Of a DNA stretch of 64,000 nucleotides, positions 55,830 through 64,000 are shown piece by piece. The notes under the pieces are model-generated. The model saw only the letters and a list, made by a program, of their open reading frames with translations. It was not told the DNA's origin and did no database searches. The stretch's first letter is position 1. Every line of letters begins with the position of its first letter. A program made the position numbers and the translations under genes. Origin of the DNA: Bactrocera neohumeralis (lineage: Eukaryota; Arthropoda; Insecta; Diptera; Tephritidae); contig NC_065920.1 of assembly GCF_024586455.1 (NCBI RefSeq), positions 55,373,960 through 55,437,959 of the forward strand, in the 5' to 3' direction.

Positions 55830-58507
55830 ATTTAAAACTAGCTATATGGAATGCCAACGGCCTTTCAAATCATGTACTAGAAGTAGAACAATTTCTTAAG
55901 ACCATGTCCATTGACATATTTTTAATTTCTGAGACCCACTTCACATCGAAATCTTTTTTCAAGATAAGAGGTTATGATTTGATAAGCGCAAACCATCCAA
56001 ATGACAGAGCTCATGCAGGATCTGCTATTTTGGTTAAGGCAAATATGAAGTATACTGTTGAAGAGCCCATCACAAAAGATTATATTCAGGCAGCATGTAT
56101 AAAAATAAAATGTGACTCTTCCGAGGTGCTTGTATCCTCAATATATCTACCCCCTCGCCATAACGTCAGGGCTCATGAATTTGATGCTTTCTTTGGGTCG
56201 TTGGGACCAAGATTCTTAGTAGGTGGTGACTTTAACGCTAAGCATCCATGGTGGGGTTCCAGGCTAACCAACCCAAAAGGCAAAGAGTTGCATAAGTGTA
56301 TTAGCAATAAGAAATTTTCAACACTGTCCACAGGAAACCCGACATATTGGCCTTCTGATCCTTGTAAAACTCCTGACTTGCTAGATTTTGTCGTATATAA
56401 TGGAATTCCTAAAAATTGCCTCCATATAACAGATTCCAATGATTTAAGCTCGGACCATTCTCCACTCATTCTTCACTATAACACTTTTTTGCACACTTAT
56501 ATGAAAAAGAGCAGTATCATTTCTAAAACAACCAGTATACATAAATTTCAACACTGCCTGGACGAAAATATCAACCTCAATATTTGCTTAAAATCTGGTA
56601 GAGATTTGGATGAGGCAGTGGAAAGTTTGACCAATTCAATCCATGAAGCAGCCGCCATCTCCACTCCTTCGCGACAACTTGACCAAAGATCGTATAGTGA
56701 TTTCCTTTCAGCTGACATAAGAAAACTGGTTCAGACCAAGCGACAGTTAAGGAAGATATGGCAGACAAGTAGGTACCCCTCTGACAAAAGAAATTTAAAC
56801 AGGGCAACAAAAGAGCTAAAGCAACGACTCTCAGATTTCAAAAATGAATGTACAGCTAACTTTTTAAAAAGTCTAGGTACACGACCCAGCGATCACTCTA
56901 TTTGGAAAGCAACGAAGTACATAAAACGCCCAAAAACAAGAAACCATCCGGTAAAAGATATTAACGGAGCATGGTGTAGGTCCGATTTTGCCAAAGCAGA
57001 AGCTTTTGCCGAGCATTTAGAAGGCACTTTCCAGCCATTTGAGTTTAGCTGCCCTTCTGTCATTGAAGAAATAAATAATTTTATTGAAAGCCCTTGTCAA
57101 ATGGATCTTCCTGTAAGACCTATAAGACAATGTGAGGTGGGTAAGCAGATAGAAATGCTCAATAATGCCAAATCCCCTGGTTATGATCAAATAAACGCAA
57201 GAGTGGTTAAATTGCTAACGAAAAAAGCACATAACCTTTTAACGCTTTTATTCAATGCAATACTACGGCTTCACCACTTTCCGTCTCAATGGAAGTGCGC
57301 GGAAATCATTATGATCAGCAAACCAGGCAAACCTGAAAGCATGCTGAAGTCGCACAGACCGATAAGCTTACTGGTAACTTTCTCCAAATTATTTGAGAAA
57401 ATCCTTTTGCGACGACTGTTACCAGTTTTAGAGAAAAATTCCATTATTCCGCAGCATCAATTCGGATTTCGTCACAAACACGGTACTCCTGAACAATGCC
57501 ATCGCATTGTTCGTTTTATTAGTAATACGCTGGAAAGTAAAAATTACTGTTCCGCAGTGTTTTTAGATATTCAACAAGCTTTTGATCGAGTCTGGCATAT
57601 TGGGTTGATTTATAAACTAAAAAAAGTGCTCCCTGCTCCGTTTTTCCTTGTTCTGAAAAACTACATTCTAGATAGACACTTTTACGTAAGAGTGAAAGAC
57701 GAATATTCGAAAATATATCCTATTAGTGCTGGAATTCCACAGGGAAGCGTTCTTGGTCCGATCCTGTATACAATATATACCTCAGATATGCCTGTCCTTG
57801 AAAATGTCTTAGTCGCCACCTATGCGGATGACACTGCAATGCTTGCAGCAAGCAGTTCTCGGATCGAAGCGTCGAAAATGATTCAGGATCAGGTACGAAT
57901 TACTGAGGCATGGTTTAAAAAATGGAATATGGCCATTAATACAGATAAATCTATACATATCACATTTACAATGAAAAAAGACTCCTGTCCAAATATTATT
58001 TTGAACAATGAAGAGATTCCTAACAGCAATACAGTGAAGTACTTAGGCCTCCATCTTGATAGAAGATTAACGTGGAAAAATCACGTTAAGGCAAAACGAA
58101 AAGAGCTTAAAGTAAAGACTAATAAAATGTACTGGCTTATTGGACCCAAATCTGAATTAAGTTTTGAAAACAAAATTTTACTTTATAAAGCCATACTAAA
58201 GCCGGTCTGGACGTATGGAATCCAGCTTTGGGGCTCTTGCAGCAACTCAAATATTGAAATATTGCAGCGTTATCAGAACTTAACCCTCAGGAAGATTCTG
58301 GATGCTCCTTGGTTTGTTTCAAATATCACAATTAACAACGACCTAAATATACCAAGTGTCAAAGACGAAATTAGGAAATTTAGTTCTAGATATCTTGAAA
58401 GGCTGAGCAATCATTCCAACCCTTTAGCTATTGCGTTATTGGATGAAACAGATGAAACGTTTCGACTGAAACGATTTCATATTCTAGACCTCCCGTACAG
58501 GAAATAA
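55820..58507 (+). CDS. Jockey-type ORF2: APE endonuclease and reverse transcriptase
   Basis: An open 895-residue polyprotein, normal for jockey (about 900). It nicks target DNA and copies the element RNA at the nick. The N-terminal APE-like endonuclease (1-220) keeps 'IWNANG', E38 in 'SETH', 'SSIYLPP', D137/N139 in 'GGDFNAKH' and D212/H213 in 'SSDH'. After a linker (220-450) comes the reverse transcriptase (about 450-760): 'AKSPGYDQINARVV', 'SHRPISLLVTFSKLFEKILL', 'HQFGFRHKHGTPEQCHRIVR', catalytic D583 in 'VFLDIQQAFDRVW', 'GIPQGSVLGPILY', and YADD at 668-671. The C-terminal part carries 'YLGLHLDRRLTWKNHV' and 'LKPVWTYGIQLWGSCSNSNI'. No RNase H domain is seen, as usual for the clade. All core residues are present and no stop interrupts it, so the copy is young and could be active. 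Confidence 0.95.
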   Translation: MSLNLKLAIWNANGLSNHVLEVEQFLKTMSIDIFLISETHFTSKSFFKIRGYDLISANHPNDRAHAGSAILVKANMKYTVEEPITKDYIQAACIKIKCDSSEVLVSSIYLPPRHNVRAHEFDAFFGSLGPRFLVGGDFNAKHPWWGSRLTNPKGKELHKCISNKKFSTLSTGNPTYWPSDPCKTPDLLDFVVYNGIPKNCLHITDSNDLSSDHSPLILHYNTFLHTYMKKSSIISKTTSIHKFQHCLDENINLNICLKSGRDLDEAVESLTNSIHEAAAISTPSRQLDQRSYSDFLSADIRKLVQTKRQLRKIWQTSRYPSDKRNLNRATKELKQRLSDFKNECTANFLKSLGTRPSDHSIWKATKYIKRPKTRNHPVKDINGAWCRSDFAKAEAFAEHLEGTFQPFEFSCPSVIEEINNFIESPCQMDLPVRPIRQCEVGKQIEMLNNAKSPGYDQINARVVKLLTKKAHNLLTLLFNAILRLHHFPSQWKCAEIIMISKPGKPESMLKSHRPISLLVTFSKLFEKILLRRLLPVLEKNSIIPQHQFGFRHKHGTPEQCHRIVRFISNTLESKNYCSAVFLDIQQAFDRVWHIGLIYKLKKVLPAPFFLVLKNYILDRHFYVRVKDEYSKIYPISAGIPQGSVLGPILYTIYTSDMPVLENVLVATYADDTAMLAASSSRIEASKMIQDQVRITEAWFKKWNMAINTDKSIHITFTMKKDSCPNIILNNEEIPNSNTVKYLGLHLDRRLTWKNHVKAKRKELKVKTNKMYWLIGPKSELSFENKILLYKAILKPVWTYGIQLWGSCSNSNIEILQRYQNLTLRKILDAPWFVSNITINNDLNIPSVKDEIRKFSSRYLERLSNHSNPLAIALLDETDETFRLKRFHILDLPYRK

Positions 58508-58631
58508 ATAATCATTAGCTTAAGCTAAGTATAGAATAAAATATTACTTTTGCGCCCACTGGGGTCCAACAGTATAAAGTTATGTATATTTTAGAACATT
58601 TGCTTATTGTCTTGAATACAGACAGATTGTA

Positions 58632-58664
58632 AATAAAGAATTTGAGAAAAAAAAAAAAAAAAAA
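58632..58664 (+). terminator. Polyadenylation signal and poly(A) end of the jockey element
   Basis: AATAAA at 58632-58637 is followed by an 18-base A tail at 58647-58664. The 3' UTR after the ORF2 stop is about 140 bases. Confidence 0.85.
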
Positions 58665-60059
58665 GAAGTTATACTATCCAGAATGAAATAGAGTTAAAAC
58701 TTAAATAATGCCTTAGGAATTCTTAGAAAAATTATAAAGGACTGCAATATTTAATGGCTGTGTACTAATTTAGAGAATCATATTTTGTTTTTACTTTGTG
58801 TTTAGTCCATCAGTTTCTAATAATTGCCGTTAGCATGCTTTTTGGGGCAGTTGACTAAACTTTTCCGGCAAGCTTCCCGGTTTGAACATGATGCCGATAA
58901 GAAACAAACAACAATTGGTTATTAGTATACACTCAGCACAAGTTGCCCACATTGCTGACCAACGTCTTCCACAACACATACTTATATGCGCAGTAAAATC
59001 TTACCACAACAGCAGCTGGTAGGCAGGCACACAACAAGCTGTTAACCATTCTGAAATGTTGTGATGACATGCAAATATACATATTTATTCGTGCTTGCAG
59101 GTATTGGAAAGAATAAATGGAGAAAATATGCATTTTACTTTATCCGTTCACCCAACGACAGCCAGCCAATGTAGTTACGTGAATGGCACCGTCATCTGGC
59201 AGTTGGCGGTGAAACGTTGATGTGATATTTACATGTTGTTGCAGTTTAATTGAAAGCAGTTGTCGGAAGTAGTGGTAAGTAGTCGTTCCAACGTCTGCGG
59301 CGTGATTATGTTGGATAGACAATACATGTAATTAACATTTTTAGTAGAATGTTGATGACTGTGATCTAATTAGTAAACAGCCACACTCACCAACTGTAGG
59401 CATGAAACATCGGTCTAAAATTTTTCCCACGTTCTTTCCTGCCTGTGAATCTGCTTATTTGTAGATATTATGATATTAGAGTAGCTAGATTAGATTTACC
59501 AACGTATTGCAACTTGAAAAAGTTAAGTCGTGAACCAACAGCATATTTCAATTTTTATATTTAGGTTACATTGAAATTAAAATTCCTTTCTTTACCCATT
59601 AACATTTGTTTTCCATTTTAATAATCAAAAATAATCAAATAATGTTTATTGTATACATATATTGGCTTTGAGGTTTTCAATATGGCATATTTATTTTTTC
59701 TAATCATTTTTATTTTAGTGGTGTCGAGTTTTCAGTATTTTTGTTTTCATCTTTCGTTAGAGTTAAATGCTCCATTAAGTACTTATGCAAACCTTTCCTA
59801 GTTACAGCAAGCAAGCAATCACAGGTAACAACCGTATACATAGAATATAGTATGAATCCTCTTTCTGCTTAAAGAAAAGTTTGTTGAGATATGACGGATG
59901 TTGCATTTTATCAAACCTATTACTTGTAGACTAAGCACATCGGTTATACATTTTGGGCAAAGAAAATCCAAAAATTATTCATGAATAACACTTCACTTGT
60001 GAGCACATCAACATGCATACATTTGCTTTTAAGTTTGAATGGACTATTACAAATACATA
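58665..60059. other. Noncoding; nothing recognised
   Basis: Less AT-rich around 58850-59300 but without supported ORFs; minus-strand frames at 58933-59322 have no motif. Confidence 0.4.
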
Positions 60060-60061
60060 TA

Positions 60062-60415
60062 CAGTAGAGGCCCGCTAATCCGGACATGGCCTAATCCGGA
60101 TTCCACTGTAATCCGGACAGGGTTAAAAAACTCAAAATTTCTATTATGTCCCTTGTAATCCGGACCGACATTCTCTATCCGTATTCTCTAATCCGGATCA
60201 CATGTTTATTATTCACTATATTCGCTTTTATGCTTTATTGGTTGAAGTTTTTTTGTTTTATTGGAACATGTGTATTATTTGTTATAATAAACAAACAGAA
60301 ATTTATAAATATTTTTTCATAATACATAGTTCTGATATGTCTTTGGTAATCCGGATTTCCTTATATTCCGGATAGGGGCCGGTTTTAATTGATCCGGATT
60401 AGCGGGCCTCTACTG
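60062..60415. mobile_element. Tigger/pogo-like MITE built of TAATCCGGA motifs
   Basis: A 354-bp element flanked by TA (60060-60061, 60416-60417). TIR 'cagtagaggcccgctaatcc' plus 'gga' is perfectly inverted at both ends. The motif 'taatccgga' or its near variants occurs about nine times, clustered in both subterminal regions, like reiterated transposase-binding sites. CAGT ends and a TA duplication fit the pogo/Tigger group. No ORF. Confidence 0.88.
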
Positions 60416-60417
60416 TA

Positions 60418-61189
60418 TGCTTAAGTGGTCATTAGAGTAATCTGGCCTGCTTTTTTGACATTTTTTTCATAGAAATTTTTATTCTACAATAGAACTTTTT
60501 TCACATATCAGGAGGTACATATGTATATCGTAGAGTATATAAACAAATCTTTCGAAGTTTTTTGATGACATCTGTTGGAAAAATGGCTGTTTTGATCATC
60601 TGAAACACAAAAACCCAATTTATTCTTAAAAAGTACATGAATGGTTATCGTCCCTACTAGAATCATGAAAAAATGTTGATAAATAAAAAGTAATTAATGT
60701 TTTTTTTTAATTTTTCCCCATGTTTATTTATATAAATTTTGTCATAACATTGTTAATAAATTATAAAAAACCGGGCGTTTTGTGAACGTTAAAAAAAAAT
60801 AAAATTAAGCAAATCGGTTGAGTAGTTCAACCGGAATCATGTCCACCAGTTTAAAAAAGTGTGTGTTTGAGAAAAATGTTTTTAAAATTTGAGATACTGA
60901 AAAAGCATACAAAGATGGACATAAACGCTGAAAAATGACATACCCCTAATTATTATTTTTGGGTTGTTTTCGAAACCTTCCAATGGTAAAGTGGGTTTCT
61001 ACACAAATAAATAAAAAAAATTGAAAAAAGATTACCCTACTGAGCCCTAAATACCAAGTAGGGGGAACAAGCGACTGCAATAAAATAACGGCTGTTAAAA
61101 AAAGGCCGTTAATTTTAATATGCTTATAAGAAGAACTCGATATAGCTGGCCTGTATTTATGATCACGGCGCGAAATAATATGCACAACA
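60418..61189. other. Noncoding, A/T runs; nothing recognised
   Basis: Homopolymer-rich, with a 79-residue minus-strand frame (60946-61185) lacking any motif. Confidence 0.4.
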
Positions 61190-61817
61190 AATATTTTTTC
61201 TAATAAATTGATTGTTTGCCCATATCTAGGGGATGTTCAGGCAAAAAAGTCATTAATGATGGCTCTATAGCGTTCCCCATTGAACAGCTTCTTTTTGAAA
61301 AAATATGGACCAAAGGCACCCTTTTCCCCTAGATTAAAACAAACATTGACTCTCTGAGGATGTAGGATGATGAGACGTCAAATACGATAATTTTTTTTAT
61401 TAACGTATCCATTCAACCAAGAGTAAGCTTTATCGCTGAACAAAATTTTCTTCTGAAAATTGGGATCGGTGGCCATCTCTTTTTATGCCCATTCACCTAG
61501 CGTGCGACGAGCTTGATGTTCGTAAGGCATCAATTCTTGCACAAATTGGCTTTTAGAAGTCCGAAAGCCAAGACATTTAATCCAAATCTTCTATAAAAAG
61601 CATGGCACAGCTCTTATTGTTTCTCGCGATGACATGGCGGTTAGACTCATTCGGGTATTTTTCAATACTCTGCTCCACAGCAGCAATAGTGTCTTTTGTG
61701 CACACTGTACGGCCTTCTCAGGCTAACGTACTTGCGAATTTTATAGGTGTATATATTATGAAATGTGAACCAATTTAGGTATATTTAAAATAACTGCGTG
61801 AAACAAAAAACTCCCTG
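61190..61817 (-). pseudogene. Decayed DD41D (rosa-like) mariner transposase, right copy
   Basis: Minus-strand frames reading from 61740 down give N-terminal residues, then 'DPNFQKKILFSDKAYSWLNG'-like sequence around 61470-61400 (first catalytic aspartate kept, Glu changed to Lys), a 'HPQRVNVCFNLGEKG' region, 'GPYFFKK' near 61290, and 'NGERYRAIINDFF' near 61270-61230. Similarity ends before the second catalytic aspartate. The outer end is 'ctccctg' with TA at 61818-61819. This copy extends about 240 bp further upstream than the left copy, which is cut by the window edge. Stops throughout. Confidence 0.7.
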
Positions 61818-62005
61818 TATCAACTGGATTAAAAATAGTATATAGTTATTTGTATATTTATAGTATCCCACTCGCCATTTGGTGTGTGATTAATGGCGTT
61901 AGCATGGCAGGCGTAATCGGCGCTTTTACACGTCACGCTTTTACAGCATACAAAACGTTTGTTCGTTAAATTTTTCCGCCATCATAAAACTTCTATTGTT
62001 TTATA

Positions 62006-62861
62006 CAAGGTGCGTTCCAAAGTAAACAGGACTTTAAAAAAAAAAAAGAACAAATGGTTTTTTCGGCAAAACCAATTTATTTTATTCAAAATAGTCTCCT
62101 TCTGCTGCAAGACAGCTTTTTTCACGGTTCAAAAGCATGTCGAACGAATGCGCGTTGGCCGGTATGGCCGCCAGTATGCTGGTGCAAAGGAAAAGTAAGA
62201 AGACCGCACGGTGCCATATCAGGTGAATACTGAGAGTAGTTAATGGTTAAAATGTGATTTTTGGTCAAAGAATCGGTCACAAGCTGTAGTTCGAATGTCG
62301 GATTCTGAGAAATTTTTGGTCGTTAGTCAATTTGTGCGGAACAAACCGTGCACACACCTTTCGTAAGCCCAAATATTTGTTCAAATTGCAATAAATCGAT
62401 GTTTGGGAGATGTTCAATTCCATTTCCATGAATTTCATGATAATTTCGGTTGTTTTTTGATGAATTCAAGCACAGTTTCAATGAAAATTCTGGTGATCAC
62501 GGATTTTGATTGGCCCACATGTTGATCGTCATTTATGTCCTCACGACCACTTTGAAAACGTTGAAACCATTCGTGCACTCTGCTACGGGATAAGCAATCA
62601 TCGCCATAAACTTGTTTCATCAATTGAAACGCTTCGGTAAAAGTTTTACCAATTTTTTGATTTTTTTGTTTGAAGCTCATTTTCGCACCGATAACACAAA
62701 TATATTGACACTTAAAACGCAATAACTTCACTTTCCATCAATGAAATGTCATGAAATTCTCACTGGACAATCGATAAAGATAGCAGATTCTAACGCATCC
62801 GTAGATGGCGCCACCGGGGCGCTTGATTCCAAAAGTCCTGGTTACTTTGGTATGCACCTTG
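62006..62861 (-). mobile_element. Internally deleted mariner, copy 4 (right duplication)
   Basis: An 856-bp unit with TA at 62004-62005 and 62862-62863 and the subfamily's TIRs; counterpart of copy 1. The minus-strand transposase remnant starts at ATG 62680. It has 'QLMKQVYGDDCLSRSRVHEW' and 'SGREDINDDQHVGQSKSVIT' (62731-62435 frame), then broken frames towards 'KLT' and the third-aspartate region. The first two catalytic aspartate motifs are deleted. Confidence 0.88.
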
Positions 62862-62879
62862 TATATTTTGGTTTTCCTT

Positions 62880-63935
62880 GAAGTCTACTGATACATACTT
62901 GAGTTGAAGGTGAATTGAGCAATTAAATAGCTTCCGCCCGTATGAGACTGAGAGGTATGTTTGCTGCACCGCAACTTGAAGCAGTACTGGCGTGTTCCCT
63001 TCTCACATTTTCGTGCATTGCACCACCGAGTTGAAATCCGGTTGAGTGTCTTTCTGTCCGTCTGTGCAAGGTGTAACTTGGTAACAAAAAAATCAGGCGT
63101 TCGTAGATGGTCCACCGTCATGTCTTCAAAATGCCATTAATTGAAAACTTATAAGATGCCACAACTAAGCTTACAACTGTAACTGTACTTTGTTTCAAGA
63201 TATTAAAATATCAAGAAACACCCGTGCGCTAAAATTTCCTAAAAATGGTCTTAACCCCGTCCTATGAAAGGTTTGATACATATATTTCTTAACCCAATGA
63301 AACTACAATTACCAAATGTGCTGAGCACATATCATATACCAACTCTAATCGACAGTGTGAAAATATATTAAATCGGATAATAACCCCACCCTCTCCCCAT
63401 ATAACTAGTTTTGCTTTTTAATGGACGAGATGGTAAGAAAAGTCCTGATAGGATGCGATGTGAACGATAGACGATGCGCGTGACACCGCCTTTATTTAGG
63501 TGAAAATCCATATCTCGGAACCTACTGGACCGGCTACACCCAAATTCGGTATGTTATATTATCCTGGTATTCTTACGTCACAGTGTGAAAATTAACGAAA
63601 TAAGTAATAAGCCACGACTTCTTCCCGTACAATACACTATTAAATTATTAATTATAGAGATCCCCATACGAATGGCTGAGTTTTTCTCAAAAATATTGGT
63701 GAGTCTGGAGATATGTGTCAAAAATGAATTGAATTGGATCAAAACTTCCTTTAGCCCTGATATAAATAAGATAAAAATGTATATAGTATTTATATCACAT
63801 ATATCGGCCAAACTAGATTAATATAAGTTTTGCCAGCACCTGTGTTAAAGTACTATATTTCGTCGGCTTTGATTGCAAGAGTATAAAGTATTCGGCTATA
63901 CCCGCACTACATCAGCTCTTCCTTATTGGTTTAAT
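62880..63935 (-). repeat. Diverged copy of the long dispersed repeat (right)
   Basis: Counterpart of 1560-2570. It has 'gtctttctgtccgtctgtgc', 'aaggtgtaacttggtaac', 'cggataataaccccaccctc', 'atatctcggaacctactgga', and ends 'agagtataaagtattcggct'. It preserves the 'tctcgga..ctactggacc' phrase of the family better than the left copy. Confidence 0.7.
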
Positions 63936-64000
63936 CAGCTTTTGTAGATCAACTTTTTTAGAAGCAAATATTATTATCTTTCTGTGGAGAGTTTTATAAG

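Larger units (their letters stand above)
54315..58664 (+). mobile_element. Full-length jockey-clade non-LTR retrotransposon
   Basis: About 4.35 kb with two open, slightly overlapping ORFs and a poly(A) tail at 58647-58664. The 5' limit is uncertain: 'ctatcca' at 54308-54314 repeats at 58674-58680 after the tail and may be part of an imperfect target duplication. 'agacgtg' at 54330-54336 resembles the downstream promoter element of Drosophila jockey-type elements. Confidence 0.9.
61428..64000 (+). repeat. Right copy of the direct duplication bracketing the window
   Basis: Matches 1-2636; see the left copy. It includes an 'atctcggaacctactggac' stretch (about 63511-63530) partly absent from the left copy and lacks several short inserts present there. 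Confidence 0.85.

Noticed and set aside
54308..58680. 'ctatcca' as a certain target duplication of the jockey element
   Set aside because: Only 7 bases, and the right copy is separated from the poly(A) tail by 9 bases; noted as possible but not used as a boundary with confidence.

Overview
The window looks like repeat-rich, AT-rich nuclear DNA of a fly, most likely a tephritid fruit fly. The organism is an inference. It rests on DD41D 'rosa'-type mariner relics (a family first described in Ceratitis rosa and relatives), on jockey-clade retrotransposons, and on the dispersed 'AACAAGTAAGGAAGGGC ... GCGAGAGTATAAA' repeat common in tephritid and other dipteran genomes. I found no convincing host gene, tRNA, rRNA or CRISPR array. 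Almost everything recognisable is a transposable element, whole, decayed, internally deleted or nested.

Layout. At 0-2.6 kb there is a decayed DD41D mariner, an internally deleted mariner and a diverged long repeat; the same trio in the same order and orientation returns at 61.4-64.0 kb, so the window is bracketed by a direct duplication. At 2.7-5.1 kb lie two jockey-like reverse transcriptase relics, then a 100-N gap at 5219-5318. At 5.3-8.9 kb are relics of two uncharacterised arthropod ORF families, the second inside a 2-kb element with about 440-bp terminal inverted repeats (TIRs). At 11.8-17 kb are another deleted mariner, a 2.25-kb near-palindrome made of two tail-to-tail repeat units, and a fold-back DD41D mariner. 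At 17.8-19 kb a hAT relic abuts a fragment of an RTE-like retrotransposon. From 21.7 to 29 kb there is a run of MITEs with legible target-site duplications (TSDs), a solo-LTR-like unit, and a 2.36-kb pogo-like element that has lost its catalytic domain and carries a nested MITE.

At 30-41 kb are more mariner and RTE fragments plus copies of an AT-rich repeat I cannot name. At 41.6-45.9 kb is the best-resolved nest: a DD41D mariner split by a 3.2-kb RTE-like retrotransposon on the opposite strand, with a 10-bp TSD. At 46-53.9 kb there is microsatellite-rich noncoding DNA and a fourth deleted mariner. At about 54.3-58.66 kb lies a full-length jockey-clade element with both ORFs open, all expected endonuclease and RT residues and a poly(A) tail. 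It is the only coding unit here that looks functional. At 60.06-60.42 kb is a Tigger/pogo-like MITE built from repeated TAATCCGGA motifs.

There is no operon logic. The elements interact by parasitism: nonautonomous derivatives (deleted mariners, MITEs) would need transposases from elsewhere, and the jockey and RTE-like elements encode their own endonuclease and RT.
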